Counted from the first letter of the stretch, positions 15,314-24,524 are shown. The stretch: DNA of 32,930 nucleotides from an uncultured Muribaculaceae bacterium (GCA_910587185.1 CAJULY010000024.1:1-32930), one strand, 5' to 3'. Numbers and translations: made by a program. Notes: generated by a model from the sequence alone, not told the origin.

Positions 15314-15343
15314 TGATACCTCAGCTTATATTTGAATAATGAT

Positions 15344-17146
15344 ATGACAACCATAAAATTTTATAAAAGAATACTTCTGTCGGTAGCGATCAGCGCCATG
15401 GGATTGTGTCTTCCTGCTTGCGATGACGACAACGAACCCCAACCCGGGACCGGCATAGAAACGGCTCAATGGTCAGCAGTAAATGATGCCGACCTTAAAG
15501 GAGAGACACTTATTTATGAATTTGAGGCGCCCGCAAAATGGACAGCGACAAGCGAAGAAGACTGGTGTGAGATACTTACTCCATCAGGCTACGCCGGGTT
15601 AAGCTCTCTGCGAATCAAGGTAGCGCCCAACGAAGGTAAATTAGGCCGTTCGACTGACGTCAGCGTTCAGATCGAGGGTTATCAGGAACCATGTGTCCTG
15701 ACCATACGTCAGGGCGAAGGCGTTGTCGAAAAGGGCGAAGGCCGTTTCCGCGACATCAACCAGTGGACCTACGAGCTCATGAGCGAGAATTATCTTTGGA
15801 ATGAAAACATTCCCGATTTGATTCTGGACCACAGTCTCCACTACGATCGGTTCTTTGAATCGATTCTTGACGGAGTAGCCGAAATCGACGATGCCAATCA
15901 CGAAGACGGCTTCTGGATCGACGGCGTGCGCCAGATGTACTACTCGGTTATCGAAAGCAATGCTCCGGCCTCGCGTGCTGCCGGCGACCGCTACACCGAT
16001 TCCGGTATTTTCCTGCAAGCTACCATTCTCGGAGCTAATGACGATGCTCCCTGCGGCTTCGCGGTAATGTGGGTTACTCCCGGTTCTCCCGCCGCCAATG
16101 CAGGTGTTGTCCGCGGCGACTTCATCTCAAAAGTCAACAACATCCCCGTCACACAGACCAACTATCAGAGTCTGGGTAACCAGGTCATAAACGGTAATGT
16201 GACAATCGACCTTAACAATGTTGAATTCGACAACGGCGTGGCCACTGTGACTAACAGAATCCCGTCGGTGCTTGTCGGTAAAGCTTCGTATGTGGATCCC
16301 GCCATATACAAATCCAACGTCTTCACCGCAAGCAACGGAAAGAAAATAGGATATCTGCTCTATATGGGCTTCCACATCGATTACGATCAGGAACTTATCG
16401 ACATTTTCAATAATTTCAAGAACGAAGGCATAGATGAACTCATCGTTGACCTGCGTTACAATATAGGCGGTCACGTGCTTTCAAGCGCAGTGTTGGGAAC
16501 TCTTGTGGCCGGACAGCCTTATGCCGGACAGACATATCTGCATACCGCCTATAACGCCAAGCGCAAGGCTGCCGGCGAAGAAGGATTCTACCGCATCGGC
16601 GACGCATCTAACCCGGAAATGCCAAATGGCTATGACATGATCGCCAACGCTCTTAACAGCTCGCTCGGACTTAACAACATATATGTGATATGCTCAGTGA
16701 ACACAGCGTCGGCAAGCGAAACATTTATCAACGGTCTGCGCGGACTTGGAATCAACGTGAATCTCATCGGAACCAGAACCCGAGGCAAAAACTGCGGTAT
16801 GGAAGGATGGCGCAAGAAAGCGGGCAACTACACGTTCACTCTTCAGCCGATCACGTTCTACTGTGAGAACGCCAAGGGATTCCGCGACTATTCGGCAGGA
16901 TTCAAACCTGATGTCGAATATGACGATTCTGCCATTTATCCCGGTAATTTCGGAACGATGGATGACGTGCTTTCGAGCATAGCCATAACATGGGCTACCA
17001 ATGGACAAAAACCGAACATCCAGTCAAACAATGCCTCCCGATCGGGCAAGACAGGTATTAAGGTGCTGAAATCCACCAAAGATATGGAACGTCCGCTCAC
17101 ACGTCGCCCCGGAGGTTCACGGACTGCCGTGATAAAAGACATGTAA
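15344..17146 (+). CDS. S41-family C-terminal-processing-like protease, BACON lipoprotein
   Basis: A 600-residue lipoprotein from the ATG at 15344 (an earlier TTG is less likely). Cys26 in LPAC is lipidated and followed by DDDNE, a surface-export signal. A BACON-type beta-sandwich with WTATSEEDWCEI and VLTIRQGEG spans about residues 32-115. A PDZ-like segment WVTPGSPAANAGVVRGDFIS lies near 240-260. The S41 catalytic domain follows, with VDLRYNIGGHV, the nucleophile Ser456 in TASASE, and the general base Lys482 in TRGKN. Both catalytic residues are present, so it should be an active serine protease at the cell surface or periplasm. It follows the frameshifted lipoprotein by 30 nt; the two may act on the same target. 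Similar Bacteroidales proteases are common but their substrates are mostly unknown. Confidence 0.92.
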   Translation: MTTIKFYKRILLSVAISAMGLCLPACDDDNEPQPGTGIETAQWSAVNDADLKGETLIYEFEAPAKWTATSEEDWCEILTPSGYAGLSSLRIKVAPNEGKLGRSTDVSVQIEGYQEPCVLTIRQGEGVVEKGEGRFRDINQWTYELMSENYLWNENIPDLILDHSLHYDRFFESILDGVAEIDDANHEDGFWIDGVRQMYYSVIESNAPASRAAGDRYTDSGIFLQATILGANDDAPCGFAVMWVTPGSPAANAGVVRGDFISKVNNIPVTQTNYQSLGNQVINGNVTIDLNNVEFDNGVATVTNRIPSVLVGKASYVDPAIYKSNVFTASNGKKIGYLLYMGFHIDYDQELIDIFNNFKNEGIDELIVDLRYNIGGHVLSSAVLGTLVAGQPYAGQTYLHTAYNAKRKAAGEEGFYRIGDASNPEMPNGYDMIANALNSSLGLNNIYVICSVNTASASETFINGLRGLGINVNLIGTRTRGKNCGMEGWRKKAGNYTFTLQPITFYCENAKGFRDYSAGFKPDVEYDDSAIYPGNFGTMDDVLSSIAITWATNGQKPNIQSNNASRSGKTGIKVLKSTKDMERPLTRRPGGSRTAVIKDM

Positions 17147-17189
17147 TTTTCTGTCAGCTGACAAACAGAAAGTAATCCCATAGAAGAAG

Positions 17190-17219
17190 ATTCGGCCGCT
17201 GAAATTTCAGCGGCCGAAT
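17190..17219. terminator. Bidirectional terminator between convergent genes
   Basis: A perfect 30-nt palindrome with core TTCGGCCGCTGAAATTTC, lying between the protease stop (17146) and the stop of the minus-strand gene (17254). It could serve both. Confidence 0.85.
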
Positions 17220-17253
17220 TTATGTCACGTATCAGATTTCCGTGAGGAGATAT

Positions 17254-18183
17254 TCAGTCTATGACGATCTGTGCGCTGTCAAACACACTCAGCTCCAGAT
17301 GTTTCATTATATGGTGAATTGCCTTGTAGGCTTTTACTGAAACTCCGTCGGGATTTACAAGAGGTGAATAAGCGGCTATTGACATGACACCGGGGAAAAC
17401 ACCCATGATCGCTCCGCCAAAACTGCTTTTTGCAGGGAGCCCGCTCTTGATCAGCCATGGTTTCGATAGATGATGGGGACCTTTGACTGCCATATATGCC
17501 ACAACTTTCGGCGAGATACTTCCGTCGAATGCATACTCTCCGGTCTCGGGGTTACGTCCGTCCGCTGCAAGGGTGGCACCCATCGTGGCCAATTGATCGA
17601 CTGTAGCCCGGAGGGCGGTCAGTCTCGTATATACATCGATAGCGACGGGAGCGTCATCATAGAGCTCAAATCCCGCTTCAGCGAATTTATTCTCCACATC
17701 GTCATGGACATTCGCCTTAGCCATGGTTTTATAAAGCTCGTCATCAAAAACGGGTGCGGAACCGATCATCGCCTCGGTCATATCCTCTATTACACCGTAT
17801 TTTCCGTCAGCATCGCCTTTAGGCTGAATCTTGCTGGTAAGCAATACCGCCTCGGCGCTGACTGGGAGCCCCTTAGGCTTGCAACATTGCGGCTGTTTGA
17901 TAGCATGTTTATCGCAATGACATTTGTTATCTTTGTCAAGTTTCTGAACTCTGTGGGTCACGAACAAGGGTATCCGCGCTATAGCTCCCAGAGGGGAAAG
18001 CGCGTCTGTGTCACCTACTCTTATAACGCGTCCGTCGGTCAGCTTGACCACAATACCGAATTTTGAAGGATCTACACCCTGCAGACGGGAATCCACAGCG
18101 CCCTCTACTTCAAAATCCTTATATTTTTCATAGATTTTCTTTACTACAGCTTCAACATCTGAAAAATTAATGTGTCTTTCCAT
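17254..18183 (-). CDS. glsA: Glutaminase-fold protein lacking the catalytic Ser/Lys pair
   Basis: A 309-residue protein related to glutaminase A (serine-dependent, glutamine to glutamate and ammonia). Family features are GIVVKLTDGRVIRVGD near 43-58 and the C-terminal LPAKSSFGGAIMGVFPG. However, the catalytic motif following GD, normally S-I-S-K, is A67-I-A-R70, so both nucleophile Ser and base Lys are replaced. The PFINAGA-type motif is changed to LPVSAEA. An insert near residues 84-104 carries C88, H89, C90, H93, C100 and C101, a possible metal site not found in the classical enzyme. Glutaminase activity is therefore doubtful, although automatic annotation would call it GlsA. It stands alone, convergent with the protease and divergent from fkp. 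A near -7 (TAATTTTC) lies just upstream of the start. Confidence 0.8.
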   Translation of the reverse strand: MERHINFSDVEAVVKKIYEKYKDFEVEGAVDSRLQGVDPSKFGIVVKLTDGRVIRVGDTDALSPLGAIARIPLFVTHRVQKLDKDNKCHCDKHAIKQPQCCKPKGLPVSAEAVLLTSKIQPKGDADGKYGVIEDMTEAMIGSAPVFDDELYKTMAKANVHDDVENKFAEAGFELYDDAPVAIDVYTRLTALRATVDQLATMGATLAADGRNPETGEYAFDGSISPKVVAYMAVKGPHHLSKPWLIKSGLPAKSSFGGAIMGVFPGVMSIAAYSPLVNPDGVSVKAYKAIHHIMKHLELSVFDSAQIVID

Positions 18184-18309
18184 AACTTGAGAAAATTATA
18201 CTTGAATTCTGATTATAAGTCCATAATAGTAATCACTCTTTTTCTTAAACAATATTACGACATCTTGGTTTGCAGTCCACGCGCTCTTTTTTACAACTTT
18301 TAGCTATCA

Positions 18310-18341
18310 TTTGGATGCTTGAAGGGAATTGACTATTTTTG
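18310..18341 (+). promoter_or_regulatory. Promoter of fkp, giving a leaderless message
   Basis: -33 TTTG (18310-18313), a 20-nt spacer and perfect -7 TATTTTTG (18334-18341). The ATG at 18349 lies only 7 nt after the -7 element, so transcription should begin at or within a few bases of the start codon. This also rules out the upstream TTG at 18319 as the start. Confidence 0.8.
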
Positions 18342-18348
18342 CGCCATC

Positions 18349-21162
18349 ATGAATATTCTATTGTCCTTACCCCCCAACGTTGTCGCAAACGGTTGCGGGA
18401 CACTCCCCCGACAAAGGGGCCATATATATTATCTTGATTCCGATCCCGCTGACCGCAAACTGGGTTCGGGCGGCGGAACGTCATGGATAGTGAACCGTTT
18501 CCACGACAATGTGGCCGGGAGAGAGAAAAAGACGATAGTTATCCATGGAGGAGGTCAGAGCCGCCGCCTCCCCTCCTATGCCGTTACAGGCAAGACCATG
18601 ACTCCGCTGCCGGTTTTGCGGTGGGCTGTCGGCGAGCGCATAGATCAGACTCTTCTCGACCTGCAGCTACCTCTTCTCGAAGAAATTTCCCGTCAGGCGC
18701 CCGGAGAGCTGAACACTCTGATTGCGAGCGGAGATGTCCTTATCAGGAACAACGGTGCGCTACCTCCAGTTCCGCAGGCCGATGTGGTTTGTTTCGGGAT
18801 GTGGACGGAACCGGAGCAGGCCAGGAACCACGGTGTATTCTTCATTCCGCGACAGGGTGGACAAAGACAGCATATTCTTGATTTTATGCTGCAGAAACCT
18901 TCGCTCAGGCAACTCGCAGAACTTGGAAGCACTCATTACTATCTGACCGACATAGGGCTCTGGCTGCTTAGCGACAGAGCCATGAAAATATTAAACGCCA
19001 AATCCACAGGCTCCGATGGCGAATACCGGTTCTACGATCTCTACTCCGACTTCGGATGCGCCCTTGGCGAACATCCGTCACACCGGGATGACGATCTCGA
19101 CGGACTTTCCGTAGCGGTAATTCCTTTGCCCAAAGGTGAGTTCTATCATTTCGGCACCACAAGACAACTTCTTTCAACCACTCTCCGCCTCCAGAATCTG
19201 GTTGCCGATCAGAGACGTATAATGCATCTCGACGCCAAACCCAACCCGGCACTTTTCGTGCAGAACTGTCTGGTGAGGAATCCGCTGACCGAACGTAACA
19301 ATAATATCTGGATTGAAAACTCGGTCATCGGCAAAAACTGGACTCTGACATCGGAGAATGTCGTGACCGGAGTTCCCGATAATGACTGGTCTCTCACTCT
19401 TGAGCCCGGGCAATGCCTCGACATGGTTCCTGTAGGCGAAAAAAGATATGCCGTGCGCCCCTACGGCTACGATGACGCCATGAAAGGTGATCCGGGAAAA
19501 GAAACCACCATGTTTTTGGGGCAACCCTATTTGGAATGGGCAAAAAAACACGGAATCGATAACGCCGAGCTCGCTACAGACATTCAGTCACTTCCGCTGT
19601 TTCCCGTCGTCGGCGACATAGATGATGCGGGAAAGGTAGCGGCATGGATGATTTCCGACGGAACTGACGATGAAGGCAGAAAGATCTGGCTTGAAAGCGA
19701 AAAACTGAGTGCCGACATGCTGATGGAAAGAGCGAATCTTGCCCGACTTTATAGTCAACGGTCGGAATTCCTCAAAAAAAATCTTCCGATGCTTTCAGCC
19801 AACCGAAACAGTGTGTTTTACCAGCTCGATCTGACCGACACTGCCCGTAAGATTCATGATTTCGCCCTTCCGGGGCCGCAACCTCTCGACGAGAAGGAAA
19901 CCGTTACCCGGCGCCTCCGCAACCTGATGCTGCGCAGTCGTCTGCAAAAGCTTGACGGCAGGCAAGGGATCAATGACGAGCAGGAAGCATTCTCTCTGAT
20001 GCGTGAGTCCATTCTTTCAAACATAGATGTTTCAAGGCCTGTCCCCAGACTCGACGTACACCCCGACCAGATCGTCTGGGGACGAAGCCCCGTGAGGATT
20101 GATCTTGCCGGAGGCTGGACCGACACACCCCCCTATTCGTTGCTCTATGGTGGGGCGGTAGTCAATATGGCTGTCGAACTGAACGGGCAGCCGCCGCTTC
20201 AGGTATTTATAAAACCGTCAAAAGAATTCAGCATAACCCTGAGGTCGATCGATCTCGGCGCTTCTGAAACCATCGATACTTTTGACCGGCTGACCGATTT
20301 CGCGCGCATAGGCTCGCCCTTCTCCCTGCCTAAAGCCGCTCTATCCATAGCAGGATTTGCCCCGGGCTTCTCAAATGATGATTTTCCGTCACTCGAAAGT
20401 CTCCTCAGAGCTTTCGGCGCAGGAATTGAAATAACTCTGCTCTCGGCGCTTCCGGCCGGTTCCGGCATGGGCACAAGCTCTATTCTCGCCGCCACCATAC
20501 TCGGGGCATTGAGCGATTTCGCCGGGCTGGGATGGACTGCCGACGAGATCTGTCAACGCACTCTCGCCGTCGAGCAGATGCTGACATCCGGCGGCGGATG
20601 GCAAGACCAGTATGGAGGAGTGCTTCAGGGTGTCAAATTGTTGCAGACCGAATCCTCACCCGTCCAGATTCCTTCCGTCAACTGGCTTCCCGAAAGCATT
20701 TTCACTTCTGCGGAATATGCGCCCTGTCATATTCTCTACTATACAGGTATCACGCGAACCGCAAAAGCCATCCTCGCAGAAATAGTCAGAAACATGTTTC
20801 TCAATCATGGGGAAACCCTTGCTCTTTTAGGTGATATGAAAGAACATGCTGCTGAAATGGCGCATGCGATCCAAAGATGCGACTTCCGTAATTACGGGCA
20901 CCTCGTCAGCAAATCATGGGCCCAGAACTGCCGTCTTGACAGTGGCACTTGTCCCGACGAGGTGAAGGCCATAATAGATTCAGTCAACGATCTCACATTA
21001 GGAATGAAATTACCCGGAGCGGGAGGAGGAGGATACCTCTATATGGTTGCGAAAGATCCGGAAGCGGCGGCCGTAATCAGGCGCCGTCTTTCAAACAGAG
21101 GCACGGCGCGATTTGCCGAACTGGCAGTCAGCACGTCCGGATTGCAGATAAGCCGGTCGTGA
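18349..21162 (+). CDS. fkp: Bifunctional fucokinase / L-fucose-1-phosphate guanylyltransferase
   Basis: A 937-residue protein closely matching Bacteroides fragilis Fkp (about 949 residues) over its whole length. Fkp salvages free L-fucose to GDP-L-fucose for capsular polysaccharide and glycoprotein fucosylation in the cytoplasm. The N-terminal pyrophosphorylase half shows LGSGGGTSW near 38-46 and GGGQSRRLPSYAVTGK at 67-82. The C-terminal GHMP kinase half shows WGRSPVRIDLAGGWTDTPP, the phosphate-binding PAGSGMGTSS near 702-711, and KLPGAGGGGYLYM near the end. The start at 18349 is chosen because MNILLSLPPNVV aligns with the start of known Fkp and the promoter lies immediately upstream. It is convergent with tsaB, the two stops being 12 nt apart. 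Confidence 0.96.
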   Translation: MNILLSLPPNVVANGCGTLPRQRGHIYYLDSDPADRKLGSGGGTSWIVNRFHDNVAGREKKTIVIHGGGQSRRLPSYAVTGKTMTPLPVLRWAVGERIDQTLLDLQLPLLEEISRQAPGELNTLIASGDVLIRNNGALPPVPQADVVCFGMWTEPEQARNHGVFFIPRQGGQRQHILDFMLQKPSLRQLAELGSTHYYLTDIGLWLLSDRAMKILNAKSTGSDGEYRFYDLYSDFGCALGEHPSHRDDDLDGLSVAVIPLPKGEFYHFGTTRQLLSTTLRLQNLVADQRRIMHLDAKPNPALFVQNCLVRNPLTERNNNIWIENSVIGKNWTLTSENVVTGVPDNDWSLTLEPGQCLDMVPVGEKRYAVRPYGYDDAMKGDPGKETTMFLGQPYLEWAKKHGIDNAELATDIQSLPLFPVVGDIDDAGKVAAWMISDGTDDEGRKIWLESEKLSADMLMERANLARLYSQRSEFLKKNLPMLSANRNSVFYQLDLTDTARKIHDFALPGPQPLDEKETVTRRLRNLMLRSRLQKLDGRQGINDEQEAFSLMRESILSNIDVSRPVPRLDVHPDQIVWGRSPVRIDLAGGWTDTPPYSLLYGGAVVNMAVELNGQPPLQVFIKPSKEFSITLRSIDLGASETIDTFDRLTDFARIGSPFSLPKAALSIAGFAPGFSNDDFPSLESLLRAFGAGIEITLLSALPAGSGMGTSSILAATILGALSDFAGLGWTADEICQRTLAVEQMLTSGGGWQDQYGGVLQGVKLLQTESSPVQIPSVNWLPESIFTSAEYAPCHILYYTGITRTAKAILAEIVRNMFLNHGETLALLGDMKEHAAEMAHAIQRCDFRNYGHLVSKSWAQNCRLDSGTCPDEVKAIIDSVNDLTLGMKLPGAGGGGYLYMVAKDPEAAAVIRRRLSNRGTARFAELAVSTSGLQISRS

Positions 21163-21174
21163 GGCGAGCCTTTT

Positions 21175-21864
21175 TCAGAATCTGGGTTTTGGTTTTATAG
21201 CCTGAAAATCCTTCAGATATTCCGGAGTGGAATAGGCGAGATCTATGAACTCCCGGCGAGCATAGCTGCGTTCGGCAAGCGCTATCATGTCCGAAGCCAG
21301 AGGAACGACGTCAGGAATAAAAATCGCGTCGGGAGAGGTTATGACCTTTCGGGCCTTTTCACTTCCGTTACCGAAGAAGGCCACTTTTGCCTGCGCAAGT
21401 TCTTCCGAATAGGAACTCTCGTCAAGAATCAAAGGCTGCGGCTTCATGATCTCCTGAAGAGCGAAGTCATAGACCGCGGTATAGACTTCCATTCTCCTGG
21501 CATCAATCATCGGAGCGAGCAGAACATCCGGATCAAGATCCGCATTGAACATGGCGTGCACTGCCAGCAATTGCAAGGTCGATACACCGATCAACGGAAT
21601 GTCAAGCGCATAAGCGAGACCTTTTGCCTCTGACAGACCGATTCTAAGCCCTGTATAACTGCCGGGGCCAAGGCTTACGGCAACAGCGTCGAGTTTCATC
21701 TCGTGTTCGCGGGCATGGTCAAGACATCGTTTGACAAATCCGCTAAGCAACGCCGCATGATTACGTCCCTGGAAATCTTCATTGTGACACAACACCATCC
21801 CTTCAGCCGTCAGTGCGGCGGAACATACCTCCGTAGATGTTTCGATATTGAGAATTACAGCCAT
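21175..21864 (-). CDS. tsaB: tRNA threonylcarbamoyladenosine biosynthesis protein TsaB
   Basis: A 229-residue ASKHA-fold protein with the TsaB signature: N-terminus ILNIETSTEVCSAAL, then AVSLGPGSYTGLRIGLSEAKGLAYAL near residues 62-87, and PMIDARRMEVYTAVYD near 118-133. With TsaC, TsaD and TsaE it makes the t6A modification of ANN-decoding tRNAs; TsaB is the non-catalytic partner of TsaD. The length is normal. It is divergent from yicC, with a -7 element of its own in the shared 81-nt region. Confidence 0.96.
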   Translation of the reverse strand: MAVILNIETSTEVCSAALTAEGMVLCHNEDFQGRNHAALLSGFVKRCLDHAREHEMKLDAVAVSLGPGSYTGLRIGLSEAKGLAYALDIPLIGVSTLQLLAVHAMFNADLDPDVLLAPMIDARRMEVYTAVYDFALQEIMKPQPLILDESSYSEELAQAKVAFFGNGSEKARKVITSPDAIFIPDVVPLASDMIALAERSYARREFIDLAYSTPEYLKDFQAIKPKPRF

Positions 21865-21883
21865 GAAATGAAAAATTTTACTG

Positions 21884-21891
21884 CAAAGTTA
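21884..21891 (-). promoter_or_regulatory. -7 element TAACTTTG for tsaB
   Basis: Perfect TAnnTTTG on the minus strand, 19 nt before the tsaB start. Confidence 0.65.
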
Positions 21892-21913
21892 CATTTTTCC
21901 TCTCTATAATTCG

Positions 21914-21921
21914 TACATTTG
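21914..21921 (+). promoter_or_regulatory. -7 element TACATTTG for the yicC operon
   Basis: Perfect TAnnTTTG on the plus strand, 24 nt before the yicC start. It is paired back to back with the tsaB promoter. The -33 is poor. Confidence 0.65.
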
Positions 21922-21945
21922 TGGAAATAAAACTGAATTTGGCTT

Positions 21946-22821
21946 ATGCTTCTATCCATGACCGGTTTCGGCAAAGCTATTGTCGAACTTCCAAATAAGA
22001 AAATAACTGTAGAGATAAAATCGCTCAACAGCAAGCAGCTTGATCTCTCGTTACGCGTGTCGCCGCTCCTTCGCGAAAAAGAAATGGAGTTGCGCAACCT
22101 GATAGCCAGAAGAGTCGAACGAGGAAAAGTCGAAGCGACAGTCTATATCGAAAACCATCAGGCGGAAGCCTCGATGCAATTCAACATACCGATTCTGAAG
22201 GCCTACAAACAGCAGATAGAAGATATGGCCTCAGAACTCGGAATTTCTGTTCCGGAAGATTGGTATTCCGTTCTTCTCCGCTTTCCCGAGACCCTCAAGA
22301 CCGACAACCCCACCACCGGTTCAAACGAAGACTACGACGCCGCTCTTCAGGCTATGGACAACGCCATAGACGCGCTTACCGATTACAGAAAAGCTGAAGG
22401 AGCGAAACTCGAGGAATTCTTTGCGTCACGCATCGGCCACATCCGCGATTATCTCGGCGAGGTGCCCCGCTACGAAACCGAACGCATTGACCGCATAAAG
22501 GCCCGCATTACCGAGAATCTTTCCCAGCTTCCCCAGGTGGAATACGACCGTTCGCGGCTTGAACAGGAAATGATTTTCTACATCGAGAAACTTGATGTCA
22601 ACGAGGAGAAACAGAGATTGACACAACATCTCGACTACTTCATGGAAACGCTCGGCAATGAACGCAGCCAGGGCAAAAAACTCGGATTCATAAGCCAGGA
22701 GATGGGCCGTGAGATCAATACTCTCGGTTCAAAAAGCAATCATGCCGAAATGCAGAAACTCGTGGTCAGGATGAAAGACGAGCTCGAGCAGATAAAGGAA
22801 CAGGTGTTGAACGTTCTTTAG
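21946..22821 (+). CDS. yicC: YicC-family endoribonuclease
   Basis: A 291-residue protein with the YicC N-terminal signature LLSMTGFGKA and ITVEIKSLNSKQLDLSLRV. Its C-terminal DUF1732 half includes RLTQHLDYFMETL and LGFISQEMGREINTLGSK, ending in a helical KDELEQIKEQVLNVL. YicC proteins form hexameric ring endoribonucleases acting on RNA in the cytoplasm. The length matches E. coli YicC (287). It is the first gene of the run yicC-gmk-nadD-DUF5063-apeB-nhaC; the yicC-gmk pairing is very widely conserved. Confidence 0.95.
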   Translation: MLLSMTGFGKAIVELPNKKITVEIKSLNSKQLDLSLRVSPLLREKEMELRNLIARRVERGKVEATVYIENHQAEASMQFNIPILKAYKQQIEDMASELGISVPEDWYSVLLRFPETLKTDNPTTGSNEDYDAALQAMDNAIDALTDYRKAEGAKLEEFFASRIGHIRDYLGEVPRYETERIDRIKARITENLSQLPQVEYDRSRLEQEMIFYIEKLDVNEEKQRLTQHLDYFMETLGNERSQGKKLGFISQEMGREINTLGSKSNHAEMQKLVVRMKDELEQIKEQVLNVL

Positions 22822-22844
22822 CGATTTTATAGACAGGACAGATT

Positions 22845-23414
22845 ATGAAAGGTAAAATAATAATAATGTCAGCTCCCAGCGGCTGCGGAAAATCCACTAT
22901 CATCCGTTCGATAATGGACCGGGGCAACGTAGATATGAAATTCTCGGTCTCGGCCACAAATCGCTCTCCCCGTCCCGGTGAAGTCAATGGAAAGAATTAC
23001 CATTTCATAACTACAGAAGAGTTCCGCAACGCCATCGACAACGACGAGTTCGTCGAATTCGAGGAAGTTTATCCCGGCCGTTTCTACGGCACTCTCAAAA
23101 GAGAGATCATTGACCGCTGTGAGAACGGAGAAATCGTAGTGCTCGACATCGATGTCAAAGGCGGTGTGCGCGTCAAAGAGATGTTCGGCGATGACGCGCT
23201 GAGCATCTACATAATGCCCCCGTCGGTCGAGGAACTGCGCCGGCGCCTCGAAGGCCGTGGCACCGAGACACCCGAAGCCATTGACGAGCGCGTCAACAAA
23301 GCGGAATTCGAGTTGTCGTTCGCTCCGAAATATGACATGAGGGTTGTGAACGATGATCTTGACAAAGCTGTGACTGAAACAGAGAAAGCAATTCTCGACT
23401 TCATCGGGAAATGA
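22845..23414 (+). CDS. gmk: Guanylate kinase
   Basis: A 189-residue kinase converting GMP and ATP to GDP and ADP. The P-loop APSGCGKST is at residues 10-18. The GMP-binding segments SATNRSPRPGEVNGKNYHF and FVEFEEVYPGRFYGTLK are typical, as is VVLDIDVKGG. It starts 23 nt after yicC and overlaps nadD by the four bases ATGA, indicating coupled translation. Confidence 0.97.
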   Translation: MKGKIIIMSAPSGCGKSTIIRSIMDRGNVDMKFSVSATNRSPRPGEVNGKNYHFITTEEFRNAIDNDEFVEFEEVYPGRFYGTLKREIIDRCENGEIVVLDIDVKGGVRVKEMFGDDALSIYIMPPSVEELRRRLEGRGTETPEAIDERVNKAEFELSFAPKYDMRVVNDDLDKAVTETEKAILDFIGK

Positions 23415-24031
23415 TCCGTAAACGAAAGATAGGAGTTCTCGGAGGATCTTTTAATCCGGTACATGTCGGGCATATATTGTTGGCCGATTACCTTGTTCAG
23501 TTTTCGACTCTCGACGAGGTCTGGCTCATGCTCTCCCCTCTTAACCCGCTCAAAGTACATGACGGGAACAATATGGTTTCGGACTCTCTGCGTCTTGACA
23601 TGCTTGAGATAGCATGCTCCGGACATGCCGGTATCATTCCTTGCGCCATAGAACTTACGATGCCTCGTCCGAGCTATTCCATTGATTCCCTCGGGCTTCT
23701 TTCTTCCCGTTATCCCGAATGTGAATTCCATCTGATAATCGGATCAGACAACTGGAACATATTTGACAGATGGCGTGACTGGCAGACAATAATCCGACGG
23801 TTCCGCCCCATTGTCTATCCGCGCCCGGGTTATCCTGTCGATTCTGCTTCAGTCCCTGAGCATGTGACTCTGACGGAAGCCCCGGTTTTTGACATCTCAA
23901 GCACTTTCCTGCGCAAAGCCATCTCCGAAGGCCATGACATGGAATTGTTTCTGCCCTCCGGAGTGTGGGACTATATAAAATCTAACAAACTTTACGGATA
24001 TGGAAACCCAGACAAACCAACTGACGCCTAA
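23411..24031 (+). CDS. nadD: Nicotinate-nucleotide adenylyltransferase
   Basis: A 206-residue nucleotidyltransferase of NAD synthesis (nicotinate mononucleotide plus ATP to deamido-NAD). It shows GVLGGSFNPVHVGH near residues 8-21 with the HxGH motif, a LIIGSDNW segment, and the C-terminal ISSTFLR motif, all typical of NadD. It overlaps gmk by four bases at its start and the DUF5063 gene by 32 bases at its end. Confidence 0.96.
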   Translation: MIRKRKIGVLGGSFNPVHVGHILLADYLVQFSTLDEVWLMLSPLNPLKVHDGNNMVSDSLRLDMLEIACSGHAGIIPCAIELTMPRPSYSIDSLGLLSSRYPECEFHLIIGSDNWNIFDRWRDWQTIIRRFRPIVYPRPGYPVDSASVPEHVTLTEAPVFDISSTFLRKAISEGHDMELFLPSGVWDYIKSNKLYGYGNPDKPTDA

Positions 24032-24524
24032 TTCGCTGGCGTTCATAGCTCTTTGCAACGAATATTGCTCGACGCTGGAGAATTGCGGAGCAATGACTCC
24101 GGATGATTTTACGGCAGCCATGCTTCGGCTTCTTCCGAGAATCTATATTTCCGCCACAGATCTTTCCCGCGACAGTCTCGAAACAGGATACATCGAACCG
24201 GTCATGGAAGAGGACGCATACAATGCGGTGTGCTCAACCATAAGCGCGCTGTTGGGGGAACACGACACCTATCTTGAAGTCTTCGAAGAGGATATGAAAT
24301 ACAGCGACACGCCGATCGCCGCAACCATTTCCGAAGGACTGACCGATCTGTTTCAGGTCTTCTATAATTTTGTAGAGACTGTCCGCGACGCACCATATCC
24401 TGTGGTGGAAGAGGCAATCGCCGCCGTAGCCGAAGATTTTCGCGACTACTGGAGCCGCATTCTCTGCAATCAGTTGCGCGCGCTCAACAATCTGCGCTAT
24501 TCCGGACTGCTCGAAAACGAATGA
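24000..24524 (+). CDS. DUF5063-family protein
   Basis: A 174-residue acidic, predicted all-helical cytoplasmic protein with LAFIALCNEYCSTLEN at the N-terminus, then AMLRLLPRIYISATDL and a FRDYWSRILCNQLRALNNLRY end. These fit the DUF5063 family, which is common in Bacteroidales. No enzyme motif is visible and its role is unknown. Its start lies inside the end of nadD (32-nt overlap), so the two are translated from the same message. Start choice: the ATG at 24000 is the only Met before the conserved region. Confidence 0.85.
   Translation: METQTNQLTPNSLAFIALCNEYCSTLENCGAMTPDDFTAAMLRLLPRIYISATDLSRDSLETGYIEPVMEEDAYNAVCSTISALLGEHDTYLEVFEEDMKYSDTPIAATISEGLTDLFQVFYNFVETVRDAPYPVVEEAIAAVAEDFRDYWSRILCNQLRALNNLRYSGLLENE

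Noticed and set aside
15332..15343. TTG start four codons upstream for the S41 protease lipoprotein
   Set aside because: The ATG at 15344 gives a normal lipoprotein signal peptide; the extra residues NND add nothing.
17470..18066. Plus-strand ORF of 198 codons opposite the glutaminase-like gene
   Set aside because: It is antisense to a protein with clear family motifs, and its sequence lacks domain features.
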